Below are positions 57,107-64,000 of a stretch of DNA of 64,000 bases, piece after piece (position 1 is the stretch's first letter; each line of letters begins with the position of its first letter). This DNA is from Marinobacter sediminicola. Its GTDB lineage: Bacteria; Pseudomonadota; Gammaproteobacteria; Pseudomonadales; Oleiphilaceae. Under the pieces are notes generated by a model. That model made no database searches. It saw nothing but the letters and a program-made list of their open reading frames with translations, and was not told the DNA's origin. Position numbers and translations under genes: made by a program. The DNA is taken from contig NZ_JAVIXR010000013.1 of NCBI RefSeq assembly GCF_031157525.1, positions 42,494-106,493 of the forward strand, given 5' to 3'.

Positions 57107-57981
57107 TACACTCTCTCCTTTACCTGTTTGAGCAATCGCGCCGCCCGCTCAACAACCGGCTTGTCGATCATTTTTCCGTCAAGTGAAAATACTGCTTCAC
57201 CCTTCTGTTCATGCGCCCGGAAGCCTTCAACAATCTTCCGGGCTTTTTGAATCTCTTCTGCCGAGGGCATAAAGCCCTCATTCATAATGGCAACTTGCGT
57301 TGGGTGTACTGCCAGGGCACCACGAAAGCCCAACTGCCGCGCCCGCTTGATGGTTTCAGCAAACCGCTCCTGGTCACTGTAGTCTGCAATCGAATCCACA
57401 AACCCATAGGGTGTTACGCCGGTGCGATTCGCCGCAAAAACAATGGCCTGACTCGGAACCAGCAAGGTGTCTGGATTAGGCTCCATACCCACCTCGGCAC
57501 AAAAATCCTCGGGGCCAAGGGTTATTCCGACCACCCGCGATACCGCTGCAATGTCATCCAGTTTCAGCAGCGCCTCGGGAGATTCGATCTGTACCAGCAT
57601 CACCACGCTGCCTGGTGCCAGGCCACGCTCAATCTCCAGCTCAGTTACCACGTCGGCCAGAGCCTGTAATGCCGCTGCGCTTTCTACCTTGGGAACAACC
57701 AGCCCACGCACACCCTTGATGACCGCTGCCTCGAGATCACGCACGGCCATGCGCAAAGGCTGATTGATTCGCACCATCATGTCCGCGCCTGACTGGGTTA
57801 CCTGGTGAACAACCACTGGCAGGTGATCCCGTGCTGACTTCTTTTCACCAAGGGGCACACTGTCTTCAAGATCAACAATGATGGCGTCCGCCCCACGTGT
57901 GTGAGCTTTCTCCAGGAACCGGCGGTTGTTAGCAGGCACAAACAGCAAAGAACGCCACGCCGGCATGTTGCGTGTATTCAT
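57106..57981 (-). CDS. HpcH/HpaI-CitE family lyase, probable (S)-citramalyl-CoA lyase
   Basis: A 291-residue TIM-barrel lyase of the CitE/malyl-CoA lyase group: RSLLFVPANNRRFLEKA, ADAIIVDLEDSVP (metal-binding Glu/Asp), VRINQP, VMLVQIESPEALLKLDDI, ITLGPEDFCAEVGM, and ALAVHPTQVAIMNEGF. Single-domain CitE-like proteins of this length next to CoA-transferase and FAS1-type hydratase genes are citramalyl-CoA lyases in the Pseudomonas itaconate operon, giving acetyl-CoA and pyruvate. It overlaps the upstream hydratase gene by 4 bp (ATGA). Malyl-CoA-type activity is an alternative. Confidence 0.78.
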   Translation of the reverse strand: MNTRNMPAWRSLLFVPANNRRFLEKAHTRGADAIIVDLEDSVPLGEKKSARDHLPVVVHQVTQSGADMMVRINQPLRMAVRDLEAAVIKGVRGLVVPKVESAAALQALADVVTELEIERGLAPGSVVMLVQIESPEALLKLDDIAAVSRVVGITLGPEDFCAEVGMEPNPDTLLVPSQAIVFAANRTGVTPYGFVDSIADYSDQERFAETIKRARQLGFRGALAVHPTQVAIMNEGFMPSAEEIQKARKIVEGFRAHEQKGEAVFSLDGKMIDKPVVERAARLLKQVKERV

Positions 57982-58886
57982 CCTCGTGCTCCCGTTAATG
58001 AGGTTTCGTTGGCGCCTTTCAGCTCCACTTCCAGAGACATGGCAAGCTGGTTTCCGGGGGTCAAAGCCCAGAGCTTCACCGTGTTGCCATCCCGGGCGCC
58101 GTTAACGGTGAACGGCTCCAGATCAAACAATGGCTGTACGCCGCGGAACGTGAACCGGGCAATTTCCACCGGCCCCAGGTTGCTGTACATCAAGTCTATT
58201 AACAGCGTAGCAATCAGCGGCCCATGCACCACCAAGCCGGGGTAACCTTCCGCGTCAACCGCCCAATTGCGATCGTAGTGAATGCGGTGGCCGTTAAAGG
58301 TCAGCGCGGAATAACGAAACAGCATGACCGGGTCCGGCGTGATGGTTTTGCTCCACTGCGGCGCCAGCTCCGGTGTATATTCCGGGGCTACGGGCGCCGG
58401 ACCGGTTGGCATTGCGCGGTATACTATGTCCTGAATCTCAGTGAGCACCGGCTCCTGATTGCCCTTGAACAACCGGTGAGCAACGCTTACAAACACCAAC
58501 TCACCCTGCCGGCCACTCTTGGGCACAACCGATTCCACGGTGGACGTGCAGGTGAGCTTGTCACCAATCTGAAGAGGCTGGTGAACCTCAACTTTACTCC
58601 CCGCCCACATACGGCGTGGTAGTGGCACCGGCGGTAAAAAGTCGCCTGTTTTCGGGTGCCCATCCTGGCCTGTGGCCGACGCTTGCGGAGTTGGTGTGAA
58701 GAACAACCAGTGCCAGGGCAGAGGCAGAAAGCTACCTTCTGTTAACTGCGGGTTCTGGTGGTCCAACGCGGCAGCCATCTTGGCCACGACGTTAGCACTG
58801 ACCAGATCAGACGATTCCTGAGTTCGCCCCACCCACTTCTGCAGCCCATCAAATTGTGTTTTTTCTGCCGCTGACCTTGCCGTCAT
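57978..58886 (-). CDS. FAS1-type MaoC dehydratase, probable mesaconyl-C4/itaconyl-CoA hydratase
   Basis: A 302-residue double-hotdog protein of the FAS1-like dehydratase branch. The N-terminal half contains LPLPWHWLFFTP and FLPPVPLPRRMWAGSKVEVH; the C-terminal half carries FRYSALTFNGHRIHYDRNWA with the catalytic His region, and GYPGLVVHGPLIATLLIDLM. These features are shared by itaconyl-CoA hydratase (Ich) and mesaconyl-C4-CoA hydratase (Meh), which form (S)-citramalyl-CoA. It overlaps both neighbours by 4 bp, so it is made together with the CoA transferase and lyase. Confidence 0.78.
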   Translation of the reverse strand: MTARSAAEKTQFDGLQKWVGRTQESSDLVSANVVAKMAAALDHQNPQLTEGSFLPLPWHWLFFTPTPQASATGQDGHPKTGDFLPPVPLPRRMWAGSKVEVHQPLQIGDKLTCTSTVESVVPKSGRQGELVFVSVAHRLFKGNQEPVLTEIQDIVYRAMPTGPAPVAPEYTPELAPQWSKTITPDPVMLFRYSALTFNGHRIHYDRNWAVDAEGYPGLVVHGPLIATLLIDLMYSNLGPVEIARFTFRGVQPLFDLEPFTVNGARDGNTVKLWALTPGNQLAMSLEVELKGANETSLTGARG

Positions 58887-60040
58887 GACTGCGCCTCCAT
58901 AGCGCCTGAATTGCTGGCATCAAACTCGCGCCTCAGCATTACACTGTGCTCCCCCAGCGCAGGTACCGGACCAAACCCATTATGTTGGCGGCGGGTAACT
59001 GCGGGCGGCGCAACAACACTGACCGGGCCAGACACCGTCTCAACCTGAATGCGCCGTAACTGCGGGTGCCGGCTGAACTCCTCGACTGTTTTGACTTCGC
59101 CATAGGCAATGCGGGCCTGATTCAGGCGATCGACCAGTGTGTGCCGGCTCATAGCTGCGATAATGGGTCGCACCACTTCGTTAAGCGCATCGCGATGCAT
59201 GCAGCGCGCGATGTTGCTCTCATAGGCTGGATCTGTTTTCAGCGTCGGGACCTCCAGCACCTGATCACAGAAGCGCTCCCATTCCCTTTGGTTCTGCACT
59301 GACAACACAACTTGCTGCCGATCAGCGCAGGAATAGACTTCGTAAGGTGTGATTGCAGGATGCCTCAGACCAACACGCTCGACTGGAATCTGCCGGGATT
59401 CACTCTGTAACAGAGGTACGGTCATCCAATCTGCTATCGCATCGAACAGGGACACCTCAATGCTCTCGCCTTCGCCTGTGCGTTCGCGGGCGATCAGCGC
59501 TCGCAGCACTTCCGCGTGGGCGTACATGCCGCAAGCGATGTCACAAACAGAAACCCCAACCCGGGCCGGCTCGTCTGCCGCACCGGTAATCGAAGCCAGA
59601 CCGGATTCACACTGAACCAGCAAGTCATAGCCCTTCATATTCTGGTAAGGGCCTCTGCTTCCGTAGCCGGTGATATCAACGGTAATCAGGCGCGGATTCT
59701 CGCGGCGAAGTGCTGCCGAACCAAAACCGGCGCGCTCGGCGGCTCCCGGGGCCAGGTTCTGCACAAACACATCGGCTTCCTTCAACATCTGCAACAGCAA
59801 CTGATGATCAGCGCTGTCTTTGATGTTCAGACAAATGGATTCCTTGCCTCGGTTGAGCCATACAAAATAGGAGCTCTCTCCGGCGGCGGCCTGATCGTAA
59901 TATCTGGCAAAGTCGCCTTCACTGCGCTCTACCTTTATTACACGGGCACCCGCGTCGGCGAGCCTGGAGGTGCAATAGGGCGCGGCTACGGCCTGCTCCA
60001 GCGAAACAACCAGGAGCCCTTTAAGAGTAGGCGTGCTCAT
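58883..60040 (-). CDS. CaiB/BaiF family III CoA transferase, Ict-like
   Basis: A 385-residue family III CoA transferase: LVVSLEQAVAAPYCTSRLAD, VKVERSEGDFARYYD, YFVWLNRGKES, GYDLLVQCESGLASITGAAD, VGVSVCDIACGMYAHAEVLR, GESIEVSLFDAIADWMTVPL. The combination recalls, from memory, succinyl-CoA:itaconate CoA transferase (Ict) and succinyl-CoA:citramalate/mesaconate transferases. With the hydratase and lyase downstream it would charge a free methyl-branched dicarboxylate such as itaconate, mesaconate or methylsuccinate. Start and stop overlap neighbours by 1 and 4 bp. Confidence 0.78.
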   Translation of the reverse strand: MSTPTLKGLLVVSLEQAVAAPYCTSRLADAGARVIKVERSEGDFARYYDQAAAGESSYFVWLNRGKESICLNIKDSADHQLLLQMLKEADVFVQNLAPGAAERAGFGSAALRRENPRLITVDITGYGSRGPYQNMKGYDLLVQCESGLASITGAADEPARVGVSVCDIACGMYAHAEVLRALIARERTGEGESIEVSLFDAIADWMTVPLLQSESRQIPVERVGLRHPAITPYEVYSCADRQQVVLSVQNQREWERFCDQVLEVPTLKTDPAYESNIARCMHRDALNEVVRPIIAAMSRHTLVDRLNQARIAYGEVKTVEEFSRHPQLRRIQVETVSGPVSVVAPPAVTRRQHNGFGPVPALGEHSVMLRREFDASNSGAMEAQS

Positions 60041-61197
60041 TAAAACGACCTCGGCATGCCAAGATCATGGGTGGCCAGGTGAGACAAAATCAGGTTGGTT
60101 GAGATGGGAGCGACCTGGTACAAGCGGGTTTCCCGGAACTTGCGCTCAATGTCGTACTCTTCGGCAAATCCATAACCACCATGGGTCTGGATGCAGGTAT
60201 CACCCGCTTGCCAGGAAGCCTCCGATGCCAGCAACTTGGCCATATTGGCCAGCGACCCGCAGGGCTCTCCGGATTCAAATGCTGAAATAGCCCGGTCAAC
60301 GATGGCTGCCGCAGCCTCCGTTTGAGCATAGGCTCGGGCAATCGGAAACTGGACACCCTGGTTCTGGCCAATCGGGCGGCCAAACACTTCACGGCTTGAG
60401 GCATAAGCCGCGGCCTTCTCGATGAAGTAGCGGGCATCACCAATGCACTCGGCCGCAATCAGAATCCGCTCTGCGTTCATGCCATCGAGGATGTAACGGA
60501 ATCCAGCGCCCTCCTCACCAATAAGGTTCGCCGCCGGCACACGCACATTGTCAAAAAACAGCTCAGTGGTGGCGTGGTTCATCATGGTTTTGATCGGGCG
60601 TATAGATAGACCGCCAGCCAAAGCATCCTTCATGTCCACCAGCAACACCGACATGCCTTCCGTGCGCTTGGCACAGGCATCGCGCGGAGTGGTACGCACA
60701 AGAAGGATCATCAAGTCCGAATGTTGAGTGCGGGAAATAAATACTTTCTGGCCGTTGACCACATAGTCGTCGCCATCTTTCACCGCTTTAGTGGTAATAC
60801 GGGTGGTGTCTGTGCCACTGGATGGCTCAGTTACACCAAACGCTTGCAACCTCAATTCGCCGGCGGCGATACGGGGCAAATACTTCTGTTTTTGCTCTTC
60901 GCTACCGTGGCGTAGCAGAGTACCCATGGTGTACATCTGTGCGTGGCAGGCACCGCCATTACAGCCGGAACGCTGTACCTCTTCCAGTACCGCGCAAGCA
61001 GCACCCAAAGGCAAACCCGAACCGCCGAATGCTTCCGGAATCATCACCGACAAGTATCCGGACTGGCCAAGAGCATTCACGAACTCAGTCGGGTAGGCAC
61101 CCTGCTGGTCCAGCGCTCTCCAGTATTCACCCGGGAACGCGCTGCACAAACGTGCAACGGACTCCCTGATTTCTGGATACGACAACGGCGATTTCAT
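60040..61197 (-). CDS. Acyl-CoA dehydrogenase without the usual C-terminal Glu
   Basis: A 385-residue dehydrogenase, first gene of the operon. FAD/substrate segments are normal (FGVTEPSSGTDTTRITTKAV, VVNGQKVFISRTQHSDLMIL, HGGYGFAEEYDIERKFRETR), but the stretch that normally holds GTNEI reads YQVAPISTNLILSHL, with no Glu. The base may come from another helix, as in isovaleryl-CoA dehydrogenase. A dehydrogenase of unknown role occupies the same place in the Pseudomonas itaconate cluster. ATG 61197 is correctly spaced from AGGAG; ATG 61203 is too close. Confidence 0.83.
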   Translation of the reverse strand: MKSPLSYPEIRESVARLCSAFPGEYWRALDQQGAYPTEFVNALGQSGYLSVMIPEAFGGSGLPLGAACAVLEEVQRSGCNGGACHAQMYTMGTLLRHGSEEQKQKYLPRIAAGELRLQAFGVTEPSSGTDTTRITTKAVKDGDDYVVNGQKVFISRTQHSDLMILLVRTTPRDACAKRTEGMSVLLVDMKDALAGGLSIRPIKTMMNHATTELFFDNVRVPAANLIGEEGAGFRYILDGMNAERILIAAECIGDARYFIEKAAAYASSREVFGRPIGQNQGVQFPIARAYAQTEAAAAIVDRAISAFESGEPCGSLANMAKLLASEASWQAGDTCIQTHGGYGFAEEYDIERKFRETRLYQVAPISTNLILSHLATHDLGMPRSF

Positions 61198-61286
61198 TTC
61201 CATCTCCTGCTGGTAAATAGATGTGCCTCTACAACACACCTCTCCGACCATCCTGAAATCACACTACCAGCAAGACATACACCCAA

Positions 61287-61306
61287 CAATTATATAGTTT
61301 TTATAT
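61287..61306. promoter_or_regulatory. Candidate LysR operator in the divergent promoter region
   Basis: CAATTATATAGTTTTTATAT, of ATATA-N5-TATAT form, lies 90 bp upstream of the operon start (minus strand) and 111 bp upstream of the LysR start. It matches 17 of 20 positions with 38444-38463 upstream of the DctP operon. A LysR autoregulatory/activator site is plausible; direct evidence is lacking. Confidence 0.4.
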
Positions 61307-61417
61307 CCGCCATCAGTTTTTTGCATACCATCTCCGAGCCACCACGCCCGCTTTCAAATAATTACGGCATGCAGTAATCTGATACCATCACTTTTGGGCA
61401 TACCCTGGAGAGCACTC

Positions 61418-62395
61418 ATGGCCGCTAACATTAATGTTGATGTCCGACAGCTAAACACCTTTCTTACTGTTGCAGACACCGGCAGCTTCAGCCGGGCATC
61501 TGAAAAACTGTTTGTTGCTCAGCCGGCGTTAAGCCGACAAATCCGGATGCTGGAAAGTGCGTTGCATGTAGATGTGTTTGTTCGGCATGGCCGAGGAGTA
61601 GTGCTGACTGCGGCTGGTGAACTTTTATACGATAGAGCGCGCAAGCTCATGCAGGATCTGGAACGAACCCTGGCTGACGTAACGGCGGTCGGAGGAGAAG
61701 TTACCGGGCAAGTGATGCTGGGAATTCTTCCAACGGTGGCACATCTTTTTTCCGGCACCATCGTTGAAAAGTACTGCCAGCAATACCCTCAGGTAGACCT
61801 AGCGGTGAAATCAGCCATGAGCGGCACCTTGCAACAGATGGTTGCCCAGCACCGGCTCAACCTTGCCATAACGTACAACCCGACCAGCCAGAGAAACCTG
61901 CGATGCATACCCCTGCTTGAGGAACCCCTTTGCCTGATCGGACCAAACAACAGCCCGTTCGCTGGCCGCAGCGAAATAACGGTCGATGAGGTTCTGAAGC
62001 TGCCGTTGATTTTGCCGGAAGAAAAGCACGGGCTGCGCATGAAAGTAGAGCGAGAGGCTACCGAACGTGGCGTTCCGCTCAACCTGGCCCTTGAGGTAAG
62101 TGCTTGGCCATTATTAACCGACACCGCTCGTCGCGGGCTGGGGTATACCATTCTCCCTGCGGCTGCAGTGCATGAAATGGTGGCTCGGAACGAGGTCATG
62201 TCTATTCCAATCACTTCTCCCGAGATGACTCGAACACTTGCTCTAGTAACGCCTGTAGACCTGCCCTCCTCTGTTGCCACCCGAAAACTTGCAGAGCTGA
62301 TCATGGAGCAGCTGGCGATACATGTTCGTGAGGGGCTATGGAAAGGGCGCCTGCTGTTCGATGTCAATAAACCAAATCCGGTGGGTGCGGATTGA
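61418..62395 (+). CDS. LysR-family regulator of the large operon
   Basis: A 325-residue LysR protein. The HTH is VDVRQLNTFLTVADTGSFSR with SEKLFVAQPALSRQIRMLES; the effector domain spans about 90-300 (IVEKYCQQYPQVDLAVKSAM, GLGYTILPAAAVHEM). It resembles Nac/CynR-type members. The start MAANINV at 61418 follows GGAG; the frame extends to 61394 without an RBS. It is divergent from the 14-gene operon starting at 61197, the classical LysR layout, comparable to the regulator beside the Pseudomonas itaconate genes. A weak hairpin (62404-62426) follows it. Confidence 0.87.
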   Translation: MAANINVDVRQLNTFLTVADTGSFSRASEKLFVAQPALSRQIRMLESALHVDVFVRHGRGVVLTAAGELLYDRARKLMQDLERTLADVTAVGGEVTGQVMLGILPTVAHLFSGTIVEKYCQQYPQVDLAVKSAMSGTLQQMVAQHRLNLAITYNPTSQRNLRCIPLLEEPLCLIGPNNSPFAGRSEITVDEVLKLPLILPEEKHGLRMKVEREATERGVPLNLALEVSAWPLLTDTARRGLGYTILPAAAVHEMVARNEVMSIPITSPEMTRTLALVTPVDLPSSVATRKLAELIMEQLAIHVREGLWKGRLLFDVNKPNPVGAD

Positions 62396-62618
62396 TTGCA
62401 AAAGGAGAGATCGCATCTATCTCTCCGCGCAGCACCCCTGACCAGCTATTCATTTTCGTTATGCTCCATATCAAACATAGATAATTGTTGCCCTCCCCGC
62501 GCGCTGCTAGGCTCGTTTGGTCGCCCAAATTGCGACTTTAGAGTTGTCTGTATTTGCCTCCATCAGACTGAACGATCTCTAGCGGCAGAAATTTAAATAA
62601 TAACGGGGAACGCGACCT

Positions 62619-63770
62619 ATGCTACGCAATAAATTGTCCACAGCAGTTAAAGTAACCAGCTCTCTGCTGGTGTTAGGCTTGGCTAGCCAGGCTAATGCTT
62701 TTGAAGTGCAGGCCGGCGACTACACCGCCGACATTTATGGTTACGCACGCCTCAACGCCTCTTACGATATTGATGAAGATATTGCGATTGGTTCCGGCAC
62801 GCGCGCAGGTGACTACAGGGAGATCACTAAAGGCGGCAGCAAAGGGGCCAAGGGCCACTTCGGCGCAGACGCTTTGCAATCCCGCATTGGTGTGCGCACG
62901 ACGACACCCGAAGGCGTTAAAATGAATGTGGAAGGTGACTTCCGCACAACCACAGGCACACTGCGCCTGCGTCATGCCTATGGCGAGTATAACGGCTTTT
63001 TGATGGGCCAGACCTGGTCAAACTACGGAAGCCTGATTGGCACAACTTCCCAGCTAGAGTTTGACCAAATCCCTGGTTCAGGTGGCTATGTAGGGCGGAA
63101 GGCACAGGTACGCTACACGACAGGCGCCTTCTCCTTTTCAGCTGAAGACCCACTATCCAGCATTCTTGACAATTCCGGTGCCGCAGCCTCCGATAAAAAG
63201 AACGGCTCTCCGGCACTGACCGCCCGCTTCTCATCCAAAGCCGGCAACCTGACTTACGCAGCAGCAACCGTTGTTCGCCAACTCTCCGTCGACGACGGCA
63301 CCAATGATGACAGCGCCATAGGGTTTGGTGTATTCGGCGCGGGTAAGCTGGCAGTGACCGATACGCTCAACATTCAGGGCGCAATCAACTATACCGACGG
63401 TGCTAACCAGTACCTTTGGCGCTCCGGCACCAACTACGGCGCCGCCGATGCTTACATGAAAAGTGATGGCAGCCTGGAAACCATTTCAGGCTTTGGCGGC
63501 ACCATCGGCGCCAGCCTGAAGGTAGGGCCTGGTACAGTTAATACTGCCTATGCCCTGACACAAGTTGACTGGGACGATGCAAAAAAGGATGGCGTAACTA
63601 ACGCAGCCACCCAAAACAAGCGCAACACGATGGCGCTACTGAACTACCAGTGGAGCCCGGTTAAAGCAGTGATGCTCGGCGTGCAGTATACCTACCTCAA
63701 AACAGAGCTGGAAAACGGTGATGATGGCGACGCCAACCGCCTGATGTTTGCTGCTCAGTACAACTTCTGA
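62619..63770 (+). CDS. DcaP-like outer-membrane porin
   Basis: A 383-residue porin with signal peptide (TSSLLVLGLASQANA) and C-terminal Phe (AAQYNF). The stretches YGYARLNASYDIDEDI, LQSRIGVRTTTPEG, LRHAYGEYNGFLMGQTWSNY and GYVGRKAQVRYTTG resemble DcaP-type trimeric porins, which take up dicarboxylates and other anionic compounds. That fits a neighbouring operon for methyl-branched dicarboxylates. It lies 223 bp downstream of the LysR gene and upstream of etfB. Confidence is high for porin, moderate for DcaP. Confidence 0.82.
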   Translation: MLRNKLSTAVKVTSSLLVLGLASQANAFEVQAGDYTADIYGYARLNASYDIDEDIAIGSGTRAGDYREITKGGSKGAKGHFGADALQSRIGVRTTTPEGVKMNVEGDFRTTTGTLRLRHAYGEYNGFLMGQTWSNYGSLIGTTSQLEFDQIPGSGGYVGRKAQVRYTTGAFSFSAEDPLSSILDNSGAAASDKKNGSPALTARFSSKAGNLTYAAATVVRQLSVDDGTNDDSAIGFGVFGAGKLAVTDTLNIQGAINYTDGANQYLWRSGTNYGAADAYMKSDGSLETISGFGGTIGASLKVGPGTVNTAYALTQVDWDDAKKDGVTNAATQNKRNTMALLNYQWSPVKAVMLGVQYTYLKTELENGDDGDANRLMFAAQYNF

Positions 63771-63810
63771 GCCTGAGTCGAGGTAGCTTTTAAAAACGTT
63801 AAACCAGCTT

Positions 63811-63855
63811 CTTTTCCCCACTATGTGCAAAACCAGTTATACCGGTGGGGAAAAG
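63811..63855. terminator. Stem-loop between the porin and etfB genes
   Basis: CTTTTCCCCAC (63811-63821) pairs perfectly with GTGGGGAAAAG (63845-63855), loop 23 nt, 41 bp before the etfB start. There is no T tract, so it may be an RNA processing/attenuation element or an operator as well as a terminator. Confidence 0.45.
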
Positions 63856-63896
63856 AGGCGCATAAGAATTCGCCAGATTTAATTCGGGAGGCATAA

Positions 63897-64000
63897 ATGC
63901 GAATACTGGTCGCTGTAAAACGAGTAATCGACTACAACGTAAAGGTACGCGTCAAGCCGGATAACACTGGTGTTGATCTCGCCAACGTCAAAATGGCAAT
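63897..64000 (+). CDS. etfB: Electron transfer flavoprotein beta subunit (partial, N-terminus)
   Basis: ATG 63897 follows GGGAGG (63886-63891). The 34 visible codons read [20 protein letters not shown] and on to VDLANVKMA, the highly conserved start of EtfB. The rest lies beyond the right edge; etfA is expected next. ETF accepts electrons from the acyl-CoA dehydrogenases encoded in this window and passes them to ETF:quinone oxidoreductase. Confidence 0.9.
   Translation, partial: MRILVAVKRVIDYNVKVRVKPDNTGVDLANVKMA

Noticed and set aside
46340..61197. Ethylmalonyl-CoA pathway gene cluster
   Set aside because: Only Mcd-like and CitE-like members are present; crotonyl-CoA carboxylase/reductase, ethylmalonyl-CoA mutase and mesaconyl-C1-CoA hydratase are not seen.

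Overview
The window looks like a chromosomal stretch of a marine, Marinobacter-like gammaproteobacterium. This is an inference from the family mix (TRAP transporters, many acyl-CoA dehydrogenases, a DcaP-type porin, and an EtfB start of gammaproteobacterial type at the right edge) and from moderate GC with an AT-rich left arm. Almost everything concerns uptake and CoA-dependent breakdown of organic acids.

Left arm (1-10.7 kb): accessory DNA. It holds the end of a membrane protein, a general porin, an AT-rich GntR/UTRA regulator, a decayed IS3-family element with recognisable ends, and two paralogous lipoproteins with an M28-peptidase-like fold but altered metal-site residues. One of these is fused to an alpha/beta-hydrolase. 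A PucR-type regulator lies between them.

10.7-16.8 kb: a compact module (GlxA/AraC regulator, TRAP DctP-Q-M, proline-racemase-family enzyme) enclosed by two 298-bp, nearly identical direct repeats. Each repeat carries the 3' half of a tRNA-Arg(CCG) gene and its terminator. The TRAP promoter region has two half-sites exactly 21 bp apart.

16.8-32.4 kb: a LysR regulator, a 59-residue small gene, a ketopantoate-reductase-like protein, an MBL hydrolase and an acyl-CoA ligase. A divergent operon follows (nitroreductase, acyl-CoA dehydrogenase pair, multi-pass membrane protein), then a nitronate monooxygenase. Opposite runs thiolase, enoyl-CoA hydratase and a second acyl-CoA dehydrogenase pair. In both pairs one subunit lacks the usual catalytic Glu motif, suggesting heteromeric enzymes.

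32.4-44.7 kb: acyl-CoA ligase, one TRAP QM permease and four paralogous DctP binding proteins, with a thioesterase, a class II aldolase family protein, a TauD/TfdA-type oxygenase and an enoyl-CoA hydratase.

44.7-61.2 kb: a tight 14-gene minus-strand operon. It combines a peroxisome-like alpha-methyl-branched beta-oxidation set (AMACR with H126/D156, MFP2-type hydratase 2, MFP2-type SDR, SCPx-type thiolase, HMG-CoA-synthase-like/DUF35 fusion) with what reads as a complete methylsuccinyl-CoA to acetyl-CoA plus pyruvate route. That route comprises an Mcd-type dehydrogenase, a 2-methylfumaryl-CoA isomerase-type CoA transferase, a FAS1-type C4 hydratase and a CitE-type lyase. A divergent LysR, a DcaP-type porin and the start of etfB follow. 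My reading is that this is an uptake-and-degradation system for methyl-branched (di)carboxylic acids, possibly isoprenoid-derived; the substrate itself is not shown by sequence.
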